Assembly (NCBI RefSeq): GCF_002154695.1
Contig: NZ_MTAV01000096.1
Coordinates: 1-49,922, forward strand
Length of the DNA stretch: 49,922 nucleotides
Reading direction: 5' to 3'
DNA from: Nostoc sp. T09
Lineage (GTDB): Bacteria > Cyanobacteriota > Cyanobacteriia > Cyanobacteriales > Nostocaceae
The translations under genes were made by a program, and so were the position numbers. This document shows, one piece after another, positions 34,477 through 42,014 of this stretch. The notes below the pieces were generated by a model. The model saw nothing but the letters and a program-made list of their open reading frames with translations, did no database searches and was not told where the DNA came from. Position 1 is the first letter of the stretch. Every line of letters starts with the position of its first letter.

Positions 34477-34745
34477 TTTGTGTTTACACAAACGCAAAGC
34501 GGTGAACCAGCGTGGTTTTGGAGAGCAACTGCGTTGGAAAGGCAGTGCGTTGCAGAGGGAACCTCCGTTGAAGCAACTGCTGTCGGTGCCAACAGTCACG
34601 AAAGTGGCATGGTTTACTGCATGAGCGACTAGTGTAAGCGTTAGTGACTCTTCTGCCCAGGAGAGACGCCTACCTAACGCGTTAGGGGTTCCCAAAGGGT
34701 GACAAATGACTAATGACACTCTTCTCCTGTTAAAGACGCTGCGCG
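34477..34745. repeat. Composite dispersed-repeat block
   Basis: Starts with the hairpin TTTGTGT-TT-ACACAAA (34477-34492). It continues with GC-rich segments, including repeated GCAACTGC/GCAGT strings and CCTCCG/CGGAGG-like pairs. It contains the perfect 14-bp palindrome CCTAACGCGTTAGG (34673-34686) and ends in AGACGCTGCGCGAAC. It has no protein-like frame that I trust. The style is that of the multicopy intergenic repeats of Nostoc-type genomes. Confidence 0.6.
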
Positions 34746-34796
34746 AACCTGGAAAAATATTCAATTTAAAAGCGCATTAGCTTATCAAAGGTCACC

Positions 34797-35117
34797 CTAC
34801 TTGACAGCAACAATTTGATTCAACATCAGCACTAATGTCACCATACCCAAAATAGCCATTAATCCTGAAGGCATAAACTTACGTGTTTTTGCTAACCGCA
34901 AGCAAAAGACAACCACTAAAACAGCAGTAACCAAAGCTGCTACCAACAAACCCCAGGATTGTCCTTGTAATTGCAATAAAACGCCAAAAATTAGTAATAA
35001 ACCGCTAATAATACCACTTAGCAGCGAAACTTTACTATTAGCTTGAATGTAGCCCATAATGCCACCAATCATCGCCAAAATGCCGTAGACAAGCGCGGCA
35101 ATTATACCTATGTTCAT
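34797..35117 (-). CDS. TMEM14 family small membrane protein
   Basis: A 106-residue protein with four hydrophobic helices: IGIIAALVYGILAMIGGIMGYI, SLLSGIISGLLLIFGVLLQL, WGLLVAALVTAVLVVVFCL and GLMAILGMVTLVLMLNQIV. The pattern 'GYIQANSKVSLLSGIISG' and 'RLAKTRKFMPSGLMAILG' is that of TMEM14/FAX1-like proteins, some of which export fatty acids from plastids. The cyanobacterial role is untested. It is divergent from the DUF815 gene. Confidence 0.88.
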   Translation of the reverse strand: MNIGIIAALVYGILAMIGGIMGYIQANSKVSLLSGIISGLLLIFGVLLQLQGQSWGLLVAALVTAVLVVVFCLRLAKTRKFMPSGLMAILGMVTLVLMLNQIVAVK

Positions 35118-35204
35118 TGTTAAAACCTATCTAGATTTTGACTTTGCAGCAAGGGTCGGCAGACAATTTACCATAGCTTTTGAAGCTCATCACCCAATTG
35201 ATTG

Positions 35205-36584
35205 ATGGATAATCAAGCGATGTCTACGGTAAGCACTTCATCCTATGCAAAAATCCAGTTCCTCCAGCGCCAAGCAGCATCACTCTTACTTTACCAATCC
35301 GTTCTCCAGAATGAAGTGGGGATGGCATTTCTTGAACTGTTGCAAGCTATACGCTACAGTGATGCTGATGCACGAGGTTCCCTCCAAGCCTACGGCAGTT
35401 ACTTTCATGCCTTAGCCGCTAAAAATCAAAATTGGGAAGACTACTTAATTAATCAAATTCTCGTTTCTGAGAATCCATTTACAAGGCTGGCTCAACAGGA
35501 AGAATTTGAGAATATACCCCTTGCTTTAGTAGCAGCAGCTCAGCATGATTTACAGGTGTTGCATAGTTTATGTGAATGTAGCAGCGCTTCTTTGAGTGAG
35601 TGGGTACAAACTGTAGCCCATCTACCTGTTTCACCTATTGTGTGGTACACAGAGCAAGATCAGGTAGAAGCAAAGACAATAGGGATGAAGCCGCGCCTTG
35701 AAGCTAAGGCGGTTGCCTCTCTACAACATTCGGATAATTGGGCTGATACTGTAGAAGATTTAGCCACTTATTATCGGCAATTTGGCACAGGGTTATTTGC
35801 AGAATATCGCGCTTTGCGCTGGCAAGCTGGGAAGTTTGTTGGCATTTGGCATCCCGATCCTGTCAAACTTGATGTACTAGCAGGTTATGAGTCTCAGCGG
35901 GACGCTTTGTTAAAAAATACAGAATTTTTATTGTCAGGCGAGCCTGCACTGCACGTATTACTTTATGGTAGTCGTGGTTCTGGAAAATCGTCCTTAGTGA
36001 AAGCTTTGTTGAATGAGTATAGTCAACGCAACCTCCGCTTAGTAGAAGTTACAAAATCCGAATTACAAGACTTGCCAATAATTGTCGAACAATTGCGAGG
36101 AGTGCCACAGAAATTTATTATCTTTGTTGATGACCTTTCCTTTGAAGAAGATGACGATGCCTTTAAAGCATTGAAAGTAGTTTTAGAAGGTAATTTAACT
36201 GCACGACCTGAAAACGTAGTTGTGTATGCAACTTCCAATCGCCGCCACTTGATTCGAGAGTTTTATACAGACAGGCCTGCTCCCAAAGATAAAGAAGAAA
36301 TCCATGTATGGGATACGATGCAGGAGAAGCTTTCTTTTAGCGATCGCTTTGGTCTAACCTTGACCTTTGAGGGGGCAGATCAGAAAACTTATTTAAAAAT
36401 TGTCCGGCATTTAGCAGCAAAAGCAGGAATTAATATTAGCCTAGAAGATTTGGAGTATCAAGCATTACAGTGGGCTACTCGCCATAATGGCCGTTCTGGA
36501 CGCACAGCACGTCAGTTTGTTGATTTCTTGAAAGCTGATTTAGCACTTTCTACTGTAAAAAATAATACATTTACTCAGGAATAG
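35205..36584 (+). CDS. DUF815 family P-loop ATPase
   Basis: A 459-residue AAA-type ATPase of the DUF815 group. The Walker A motif is LLYGSRGSGKSSLVKAL (about 255-271), Walker B is FIIFVDDLSFEEDD, and the sensor-1 stretch VVVYATSNRRHLI is followed by an arginine-rich RPAPKDKEE...MQEKLSFSDRFGLTL region. The N-terminal 200 residues are helical and family-specific. DUF815 proteins are broadly conserved in cyanobacteria, and their substrate is unknown. The ATG at 35205 is preceded by an in-frame TTG; a further ATG at 35220 is possible. It is followed, 102 bases on, by the membrane coiled-coil protein. Confidence 0.88.
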   Translation: MDNQAMSTVSTSSYAKIQFLQRQAASLLLYQSVLQNEVGMAFLELLQAIRYSDADARGSLQAYGSYFHALAAKNQNWEDYLINQILVSENPFTRLAQQEEFENIPLALVAAAQHDLQVLHSLCECSSASLSEWVQTVAHLPVSPIVWYTEQDQVEAKTIGMKPRLEAKAVASLQHSDNWADTVEDLATYYRQFGTGLFAEYRALRWQAGKFVGIWHPDPVKLDVLAGYESQRDALLKNTEFLLSGEPALHVLLYGSRGSGKSSLVKALLNEYSQRNLRLVEVTKSELQDLPIIVEQLRGVPQKFIIFVDDLSFEEDDDAFKALKVVLEGNLTARPENVVVYATSNRRHLIREFYTDRPAPKDKEEIHVWDTMQEKLSFSDRFGLTLTFEGADQKTYLKIVRHLAAKAGINISLEDLEYQALQWATRHNGRSGRTARQFVDFLKADLALSTVKNNTFTQE

Positions 36585-36686
36585 TACAATTCATTGGTTG
36601 ATAATTTCAATTTTTAGTAATTGATCGGAAAATTTTATGTACAAATATTTACAACCGCAGACTTCCATGAGAGAAAGTAAGGGGTA

Positions 36687-38009
36687 ATGGCCTTAAGAAC
36701 TACTGATTTTGATAACTTGACTAGGCTAAAAATAAGCAATATGCACTCAGCAACAGTAAATAATAGATTGTTTTTAGGAATAGTTGCCTTTAGTGTGAGT
36801 TTTGGTCTTAGTCTTGTCCCTAACTGGGATTATACTAAAGCCTTTGTCACAGGAATCATTACTTTGATTGCTACCTATGCAGCAGCATTTTGTGTAGATA
36901 AACGGCGTAAAAATTATGAAATGCTTATCTTAAATTCTTTGCACAAACGAATTAAAGAATTTGAGGAATTGAAGTCTCGCATTGCTAGAGAAATTAACCA
37001 AATCGAAGAACATCGTAGTTTGTTATATGCTGAGTCCAAACAACTACAAAATAAAGTAGCAGAATGCCGTAATCAAAGAGATAGCCTGCACAGAGAACTT
37101 AGCACTTTTACTGGGCAAAAAAAACAGTTAGAAAATGAAATTAGTCTTCTGAAGACAGAAATTCATAGTCTAGATAAAAATAAAGCTGAACTCAATACTT
37201 CCTTTTCTGTTCTCACAGCAGAAAAACGTCGCCTCGAATTAAAATTTAATGTCTCTCGTTCCGAAATTAATCAATTACAGAATCAAATCTGCGAACTCCA
37301 GCAAGAAAAACAAGACATTGAAAGTAATATAACCCTGCTAGGTAGGCTTAAACCCCAAATAGAAGAAAAACTCTATGAATTGCGAAATCAATTGCAAGAG
37401 CTAGAACTTGAAGTAAATCAGAAAAATCAATTATTAATAAATACGACAACTAATAGAGAAAATATAGAATCTAGCCTGAATGACTTACAAAGCAAAATAG
37501 TAGAACAGCAAGCCGAATTGCAGCACCTACAAGGGCAAGTTTTATTATTGCAAGAAGAACGAGACCTATTACAAAGCCAAGTCTGGGAATTACTTCAACA
37601 AATAGAAACACTCAATCCAGAAATTTTACCTGAGAAATTGCAGGAAGAAATTCAAGATCTTTTTCCTTTTGAAGAATTAATTGAACCAATAGTAACAATA
37701 AATATACAAGCTGATGCCTCTGAGACTTTTCCCGAAGAATGGAGCGATTTTCTCAAGCAGCTACCAGACTATGAAATTCAGGTCTTAAAAGCCATAGTAG
37801 AGCAAGAAAATACCCAAGCTGTGATTAAACAAATTGCAGAAGCAAATATTACTATGCCCAATCTATTAATTGATTCAATCAATGGTAAGGCTAATGATAC
37901 TTTGGGAGAATTAATTATTAATACAGAAGTTTCCATTCCAGAAATCTATCAAGAGTATATAAGTAACGTCAACAAAATGATGGACAAGTATGAACGCTCT
38001 ATATATTAG
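36687..38009 (+). CDS. Membrane-anchored coiled-coil protein with a TerB-C-like C-terminus
   Basis: A 440-residue protein. Two membrane helices come first (LFLGIVAFSVSFGLSLVP, about 28-45; AFVTGIITLIATYAAAF, about 52-68). A long coiled coil rich in Leu, Glu, Gln and Lys follows (about 75-320). The C-terminal 90 residues (FLKQLPDYEIQVLKAIVEQE, then MPNLLIDSINGKANDTLGEL) fit the TerB-C domain pattern of tellurite/stress systems. Next on the strand, 194 bases away, is a BrxD/DUF2791-like ATPase, the partner seen in TerB-ATPase-helicase modules. It probably tethers that ATPase to the membrane. The assignment of TerB-C is by eye. Confidence 0.78.
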   Translation: MALRTTDFDNLTRLKISNMHSATVNNRLFLGIVAFSVSFGLSLVPNWDYTKAFVTGIITLIATYAAAFCVDKRRKNYEMLILNSLHKRIKEFEELKSRIAREINQIEEHRSLLYAESKQLQNKVAECRNQRDSLHRELSTFTGQKKQLENEISLLKTEIHSLDKNKAELNTSFSVLTAEKRRLELKFNVSRSEINQLQNQICELQQEKQDIESNITLLGRLKPQIEEKLYELRNQLQELELEVNQKNQLLINTTTNRENIESSLNDLQSKIVEQQAELQHLQGQVLLLQEERDLLQSQVWELLQQIETLNPEILPEKLQEEIQDLFPFEELIEPIVTINIQADASETFPEEWSDFLKQLPDYEIQVLKAIVEQENTQAVIKQIAEANITMPNLLIDSINGKANDTLGELIINTEVSIPEIYQEYISNVNKMMDKYERSIY

Positions 38010-38203
38010 TGCTAAATAATTTAGATAATTTTCTCTCTTTTGTTGGTATTATTGGCGGTTTGTTAGAACGTTAATTTTCATAACTCAGTTCGGAGCACTA
38101 TAATTAGCTCGGTTTCATCCAATTAATTAATTTATTCATGCCGTTGTAAAATTACTTTGCAGGCTGTAAGCCTCTGCGTTCAAAATCAGGTGAGATCAAC
38201 TAC

Positions 38204-39532
38204 ATGGCAAAGCTCAAAATCTCGAAAAAAATATCCACTGCTTTAATTAATTCCCTTGGAGCAGGAGTAGTACCAAGGTTGGGAGTGGAACACATAGCAG
38301 TTGGTCGAGAACAAGAACTAAAAAGCCTGTTACAGAATCTCGATGACATTGCAGAAGGTGTATCGGCATTTCGTTTTATAATTGGCAACTACGGTTCGGG
38401 TAAAAGCTTCATGCTGCAACTGATTCGCAGCCGTGCTATGGAACAAGGTTTTGTAGTAGCTGATGCTGATTTATCCTCGGAACGCCGACTAGCAGGAAGC
38501 AATAATGAAGGTTTAGCAACTTATCGAGAATTGATGAGTCGCTTGGCTACAAAAACTCGTCCTGATGGTGGTGCTTTAGTTTCAATTTTAGAAGGATGGA
38601 TTAATAAAATTCAACAAGAAGTAGCAAAAGAAGCTGGAATACGTCCTAATGACGAAGGTTTTGATGACCAAGTTGAAGCGAAAATAAGAGAAGTTGTTCA
38701 GTATATTGAAGATTTAGTTCATGGATTTGATTTTGGTAGTGTAATTATCGCTTATTGGCGTGGTTACCGATTAGATGATGATGGCTTAAAAAATGCTTCT
38801 ATGCGTTGGTTGCGAGGAGAATTTACTACAAAAATTGAAGCAAAAGCTGCTTTAGGAGTGCGTGTAATTATTGATGATGATAGTTGGTATGACTATATCA
38901 AATTATTGGCGAAATTTGTAGCAGAAATTGGCTACAAAGGACTGTTAATTCTAGTTGATGAATCTGTGCATTTATACCAGATATCCACTACAGTTACACG
39001 AGAAAAAAATTATAATAGACTGCTAGCAATTTTTAACGATACCATGCAGTGTAAAGCTGAACATTTAGGTATTTTGATTGGTGGTACAACAAAGTTTTTA
39101 GAAGACCCAAATCGAGGATTATTTGCAGATCAAGCTTGGCGTAGACGTACTAAAGAAAGCCGCTTTGTTACCCAAGCTGGTGTTCAAGAATATTCAGGTC
39201 CAGTAATCAGACTCAACCCTTTAAGCCAAGAAGAGATTCTCACACTTTTACAACGCATAACTGAAATTCATGCCTTAAATTTTGGGTATGAAAAAGCTTT
39301 GACAAACCGAGATTTGAATGAGCTTGTGCAAGAAATTGTTAATCGCTTAGGTGCAGAGGCTTTACTAACACCAGGGGAGATTGTACGGGATTTTATCAGT
39401 GTCTTGAATATTCTCCACCAAAACCCAAAAATAGCATTTAGGGAATTAATTCATGGCTCTAAATTTAAACTCACTGCTGCGGGGAAAGATGCAAATTTAG
39501 TTGAAGATAATGCAGCAGAATTTAGTTTGTGA
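38204..39532 (+). CDS. BrxD/DUF2791-like P-loop ATPase
   Basis: A 442-residue ATPase. The N-terminus IISTALI...VVPRLGVEHIAVGREQELKSLL leads into Walker A GNYGSGKSF (about 61-69). Walker B is GLLILVDESVHLYQ (about 246-259), and a late RRRTKESRF arginine patch and winged-helix-like end follow. The block LSQEEILTLLQRITEIHALNFGYE matches the DUF2791 family, which includes BREX protein BrxD and the ATPase of TerB-ATPase-helicase clusters. No helicase gene follows in this window, so the system appears incomplete or partly located elsewhere. Confidence 0.85.
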   Translation: MAKLKISKKISTALINSLGAGVVPRLGVEHIAVGREQELKSLLQNLDDIAEGVSAFRFIIGNYGSGKSFMLQLIRSRAMEQGFVVADADLSSERRLAGSNNEGLATYRELMSRLATKTRPDGGALVSILEGWINKIQQEVAKEAGIRPNDEGFDDQVEAKIREVVQYIEDLVHGFDFGSVIIAYWRGYRLDDDGLKNASMRWLRGEFTTKIEAKAALGVRVIIDDDSWYDYIKLLAKFVAEIGYKGLLILVDESVHLYQISTTVTREKNYNRLLAIFNDTMQCKAEHLGILIGGTTKFLEDPNRGLFADQAWRRRTKESRFVTQAGVQEYSGPVIRLNPLSQEEILTLLQRITEIHALNFGYEKALTNRDLNELVQEIVNRLGAEALLTPGEIVRDFISVLNILHQNPKIAFRELIHGSKFKLTAAGKDANLVEDNAAEFSL

Positions 39533-39608
39533 TTAGCTCAAGGTTCTTCAATCAGTACCAGAACCAACCCAGCGAAATTTATCACTGTACAGCAGGGTGT
39601 CTGTAGAA

Positions 39609-39839
39609 TTAGAGGTTTAGCCAGCTAAAGACTTGCTCGATGTTTAAGCTTAGGTCGATGTTGTTAAGAATGTGAAGTGAGCCTATATCTGTGAGGATTT
39701 TGACTCCTTGATTTGGGAAGATGATTAAAATGCTGGCTTCATCTAAAAAAATTAACCACTCTAGTTTTGTGCCATTTTGAGAGTGTTGCGATCGCCTGAC
39801 CAAATCATGATAAAACACCCATTCATTAATAAAATACAA
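39609..39839 (-). CDS. Small hypothetical protein
   Basis: A 76-residue frame (MYFINEWVFYHDLVRRSQ, later FLDEASILIIFPNQGVKIL). The alternation of hydrophobic strands and the sensible composition make it look like a real protein, but I do not recognise it and see no good ribosome-binding site. It is opposite in strand to the ATPase gene before it and lies in an AT-rich spacer. Confidence 0.35.
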   Translation of the reverse strand: MYFINEWVFYHDLVRRSQHSQNGTKLEWLIFLDEASILIIFPNQGVKILTDIGSLHILNNIDLSLNIEQVFSWLNL

Positions 39840-40042
39840 GACTTATAAACCTTGTTTTAATGTCTTTTATAACCAAACAATGCTTGTCGCAACCCAACGA
39901 AACTTAGTTTTTTCGTTATGATTCCGAATAGTGAATCAGTGTTTTAGTAATAGTGCGATCACATTCTTTAAGTACTCTTGTTCGCTACAGGTACTTTAAA
40001 TGTAAAATTAGAACATACTTACTAGTGAACAAGTAACTTGAA

Positions 40043-40082
40043 AAATTAAAAACCCCTGTAATCTTAGCTTTGCAGAGGTTTT
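40043..40082 (-). terminator. Hairpin behind tRNA-Gly
   Basis: On the minus strand AAAACCTCTG (40082-40073) pairs with CAGGGGTTTT (40058-40049), one mismatch, followed by T-rich TAATTTTT. It is well placed to end the tRNA-Gly transcript. Confidence 0.65.
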
Positions 40083-40090
40083 GACATCAA

Positions 40091-40161
40091 AGCGGGCGGC
40101 GGGAATCGAACCCGCATTAATAGCTTGGAAGGCTATAGTTTTACCACTAAACTACGCCCGC
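40091..40161 (-). tRNA. trnG: tRNA-Gly (UCC)
   Basis: 71 bases on the minus strand. The acceptor GCGGGCG pairs with CGCCCGC and the discriminator is T. The D-arm TAGTTTAGTGGTAAAACTA, the anticodon loop CTTCCAA with UCC, and the T-arm GGTTCGATTCC are all normal. CCA is not encoded. It sits between the TerB/BrxD-like pair and the TonB-like gene; tRNA genes are common integration sites, but no attachment duplication is visible. Confidence 0.95.
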
Positions 40162-40218
40162 GAATTTCCAACTTCAAAAGTCTAACACAGTTGTAGCTGA
40201 AATTCAAGCACTTAGTGA

Positions 40219-41325
40219 TTAAGGGAGAGGCTGTATCCGGATACGTACTAGTAAATTACTGGCCTTTGGATCGTTTGGATTTTTGTCATATGCAGGTTCA
40301 AACTCCCAGCCATTGAAAACTTGATTGGTTACAAAGTCTTCATAATAGCTTCTTTCTTTTTCTGAGATGGCTTCATCTGTAATAGCAATGTGCTCAAGTT
40401 TGCCTTTTTCAGAAATTGTTAAGATTACAGTGAATTCTACAGGCTGACCAGAATCCTTTTCTATGTACTTTACATACTCAAGACCCTTGCTAAAGGGCTG
40501 GTTGCTTGGTTTGATTGTAGCTGGATGAGTATGTCTATCTCTATCTCCCTGTTGAGGTTGTCCAACTAAACTTGCTATGAGGCTTCCACCTGCCGCATTA
40601 GAGGCTTGAGAGGTGGATTCTTGGTTATTAGTATTACTATTACCTGCGTTCTCGCGTTGCTGTTGTTCAGCTAGTTCGCGTTGCTGTTGTTCAGCTAGTT
40701 GACGTTGGCGTTGCTCAGCTAGTTCGCGTTGCTGCTGCTCAGCCAGTTGGCGTTGTTCGACTAGTTCACGTTGCTGCTGCTCAGCCAGTTGGCGTTGACG
40801 TTGTTCGACTAGTTCGCGTTGCTGCTGCTCAGCCAGTTGGCGTTGACGTTGTTCGACTAGTTCACGTTGCTGCTGCTCAGCTAGTTGACGTTGGCGTTGC
40901 TCAGCCAGTTGACGTTGCTCGGCAAAAGCTACAGCATTTTTATCTTGAGTAGTAGGGTTTGGTTTTGTTATTAATTTATCTGGTGGAACTACAGGTTTAG
41001 ATAAAATTTTTGGTTGTAATTTTTGATTTGTAGATAAAGGCTTTGATAATACTGAATTTGGTTTAGAAGCCAGGGGTTTTACTTGTGCTCTGGGTTTGGC
41101 TTTTGATTTCGTTTGAGAAGAAATTTCTACAACCTCAATCGGAATAGTAGTTTTGCTTTGCTGCCGCCACAATAAACTTGACTGATATGAGCGTAACAGC
41201 CAAAACACTAATAAGTGCAGGGTCACTGAACCCATGACTACGGCAATCCATAAACTAGGTGGGTCCGTATGTCGTCTCCAGGCTGTGGCTGGAATTGAAG
41301 TTTTATCTGCAACCGATTGTGTCAT
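40219..41325 (-). CDS. TonB/TolA-like periplasm-spanning protein
   Basis: A 368-residue protein. A short cytoplasmic start is followed by one membrane helix (LWIAVVMGSVTLHLLVFWLL, about 25-44). A Lys/Pro-rich stretch follows (65-130). Residues about 135-225 form a Gln/Glu/Arg-rich helix of repeats (EQRQRQLAEQQQRELV). The C-terminal domain (PVEFTVILTISEKGKLEHIAI to LLVRIRIQPLP) resembles TonB-C. The layout is that of TonB or TolA, which transmit energy from the inner to the outer membrane. No ExbB/ExbD genes are adjacent. The coding repeats are nearly identical at DNA level. Confidence 0.82.
   Translation of the reverse strand: MTQSVADKTSIPATAWRRHTDPPSLWIAVVMGSVTLHLLVFWLLRSYQSSLLWRQQSKTTIPIEVVEISSQTKSKAKPRAQVKPLASKPNSVLSKPLSTNQKLQPKILSKPVVPPDKLITKPNPTTQDKNAVAFAEQRQLAEQRQRQLAEQQQRELVEQRQRQLAEQQQRELVEQRQRQLAEQQQRELVEQRQLAEQQQRELAEQRQRQLAEQQQRELAEQQQRENAGNSNTNNQESTSQASNAAGGSLIASLVGQPQQGDRDRHTHPATIKPSNQPFSKGLEYVKYIEKDSGQPVEFTVILTISEKGKLEHIAITDEAISEKERSYYEDFVTNQVFNGWEFEPAYDKNPNDPKASNLLVRIRIQPLP
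40660..40920 (-). repeat. 48-bp coding tandem repeat in the TonB-like gene
   Basis: About five units of 48 bp (16 codons), one shortened to 14 codons, encode the Gln-rich helix. The near-identity of units makes slippage-driven length change likely. It is not a CRISPR: there are no unique spacers and the frame is open. Confidence 0.85.
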
Positions 41326-41399
41326 ATTAAATTTCTAACTGGATCTGATTTTGCGCTATTACTCTTTACTAAACTAACGCTTTAAAATCCAGTCTACTC

Positions 41400-42014
41400 T
41401 CAGCGATTAGCCATTAGCTCTGGTGTAACAGCGAAGGTCAGAACTGTTTCATCTACTCCTTTAAGTTCTAAGGGACTGACTTTAGTAATTTCTCCATCCT
41501 GTAAATAATCTGCCACGGCAGCAGAAACCAAGATAGTACCGGGAATAGCGGCAGCTTGCAACCTGGCTGCAATATTGACGCTTGGACCTATAGCCGTGTA
41601 GTCGGCGCGTTCGGCGCTACCAAACATTCCCACAACCGCTGTACCTTGGTGGATACCACAACGAAACTTGACGCCAGCATGTCCGTGAGAGTCAAATATA
41701 CCTTGGTTTTGCCAGCGCTGATTTAATTGATCTAGTGAACGATGCATGGCCCTTGCCGTATTAATGGCACGACGCACTTGCTCGTTCGGTGTTAATTCTT
41801 CTGGCGCTCCGTATAAGGCTAAGATTGCATCTCCCATAAATTTATCTACAGTTCCGCCATTGTCAAACACAGTCTTTGTCATAGCTTCTAGATACTCATT
41901 AAGTAACTCTGCCACTCGTCGAGATCTAAGAGTATTTGCTAATTGGGTAAAACCTACTATGTCACTGAACAAAACTGTAATCAAGCGCGGTTCTGGTCGT
42001 AAATCTAAAGTCAA
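41400..42014 (-). CDS. Class III nucleotide cyclase domain, split off from the hybrid kinase by a frameshift
   Basis: A 204-residue adenylate/guanylate cyclase domain that makes cAMP or cGMP. The metal-binding aspartates are visible in VLFSDIVGFTQLA and VDKFMGDAILALYG. The transition-state and substrate part GMFGSAERADYTAIGPSVNIAARLQ is intact. It has only a TTG start, with no proper Shine-Dalgarno. Its frame is closed by TGA at 42033-42035, exactly where the kinase frame stops resembling a continuous protein. A +1-type shift near 42030 would join the kinase end LPPVLVN to this domain. I think it was one protein of about 1,200 residues. Confidence 0.85.
   Translation of the reverse strand: MTLDLRPEPRLITVLFSDIVGFTQLANTLRSRRVAELLNEYLEAMTKTVFDNGGTVDKFMGDAILALYGAPEELTPNEQVRRAINTARAMHRSLDQLNQRWQNQGIFDSHGHAGVKFRCGIHQGTAVVGMFGSAERADYTAIGPSVNIAARLQAAAIPGTILVSAAVADYLQDGEITKVSPLELKGVDETVLTFAVTPELMANR

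Noticed and set aside
34474-34764. 96-codon minus-strand frame
   Set aside because: It coincides with the composite dispersed-repeat block, including a 14-bp palindrome. Open frames in such GC-rich repeats are common and not evidence of a gene.
39533-40161. Genomic-island boundary at tRNA-Gly
   Set aside because: An accessory ATPase pair ends near the tRNA, but there is no integrase, and I found no duplicated tRNA 3' end on the far side within the window.
40660-40920. Regular repeats resembling a CRISPR array
   Set aside because: Repeat units are contiguous 48-bp coding units without unique spacers, inside an open frame of a TonB-like gene. No cas genes are in the window.
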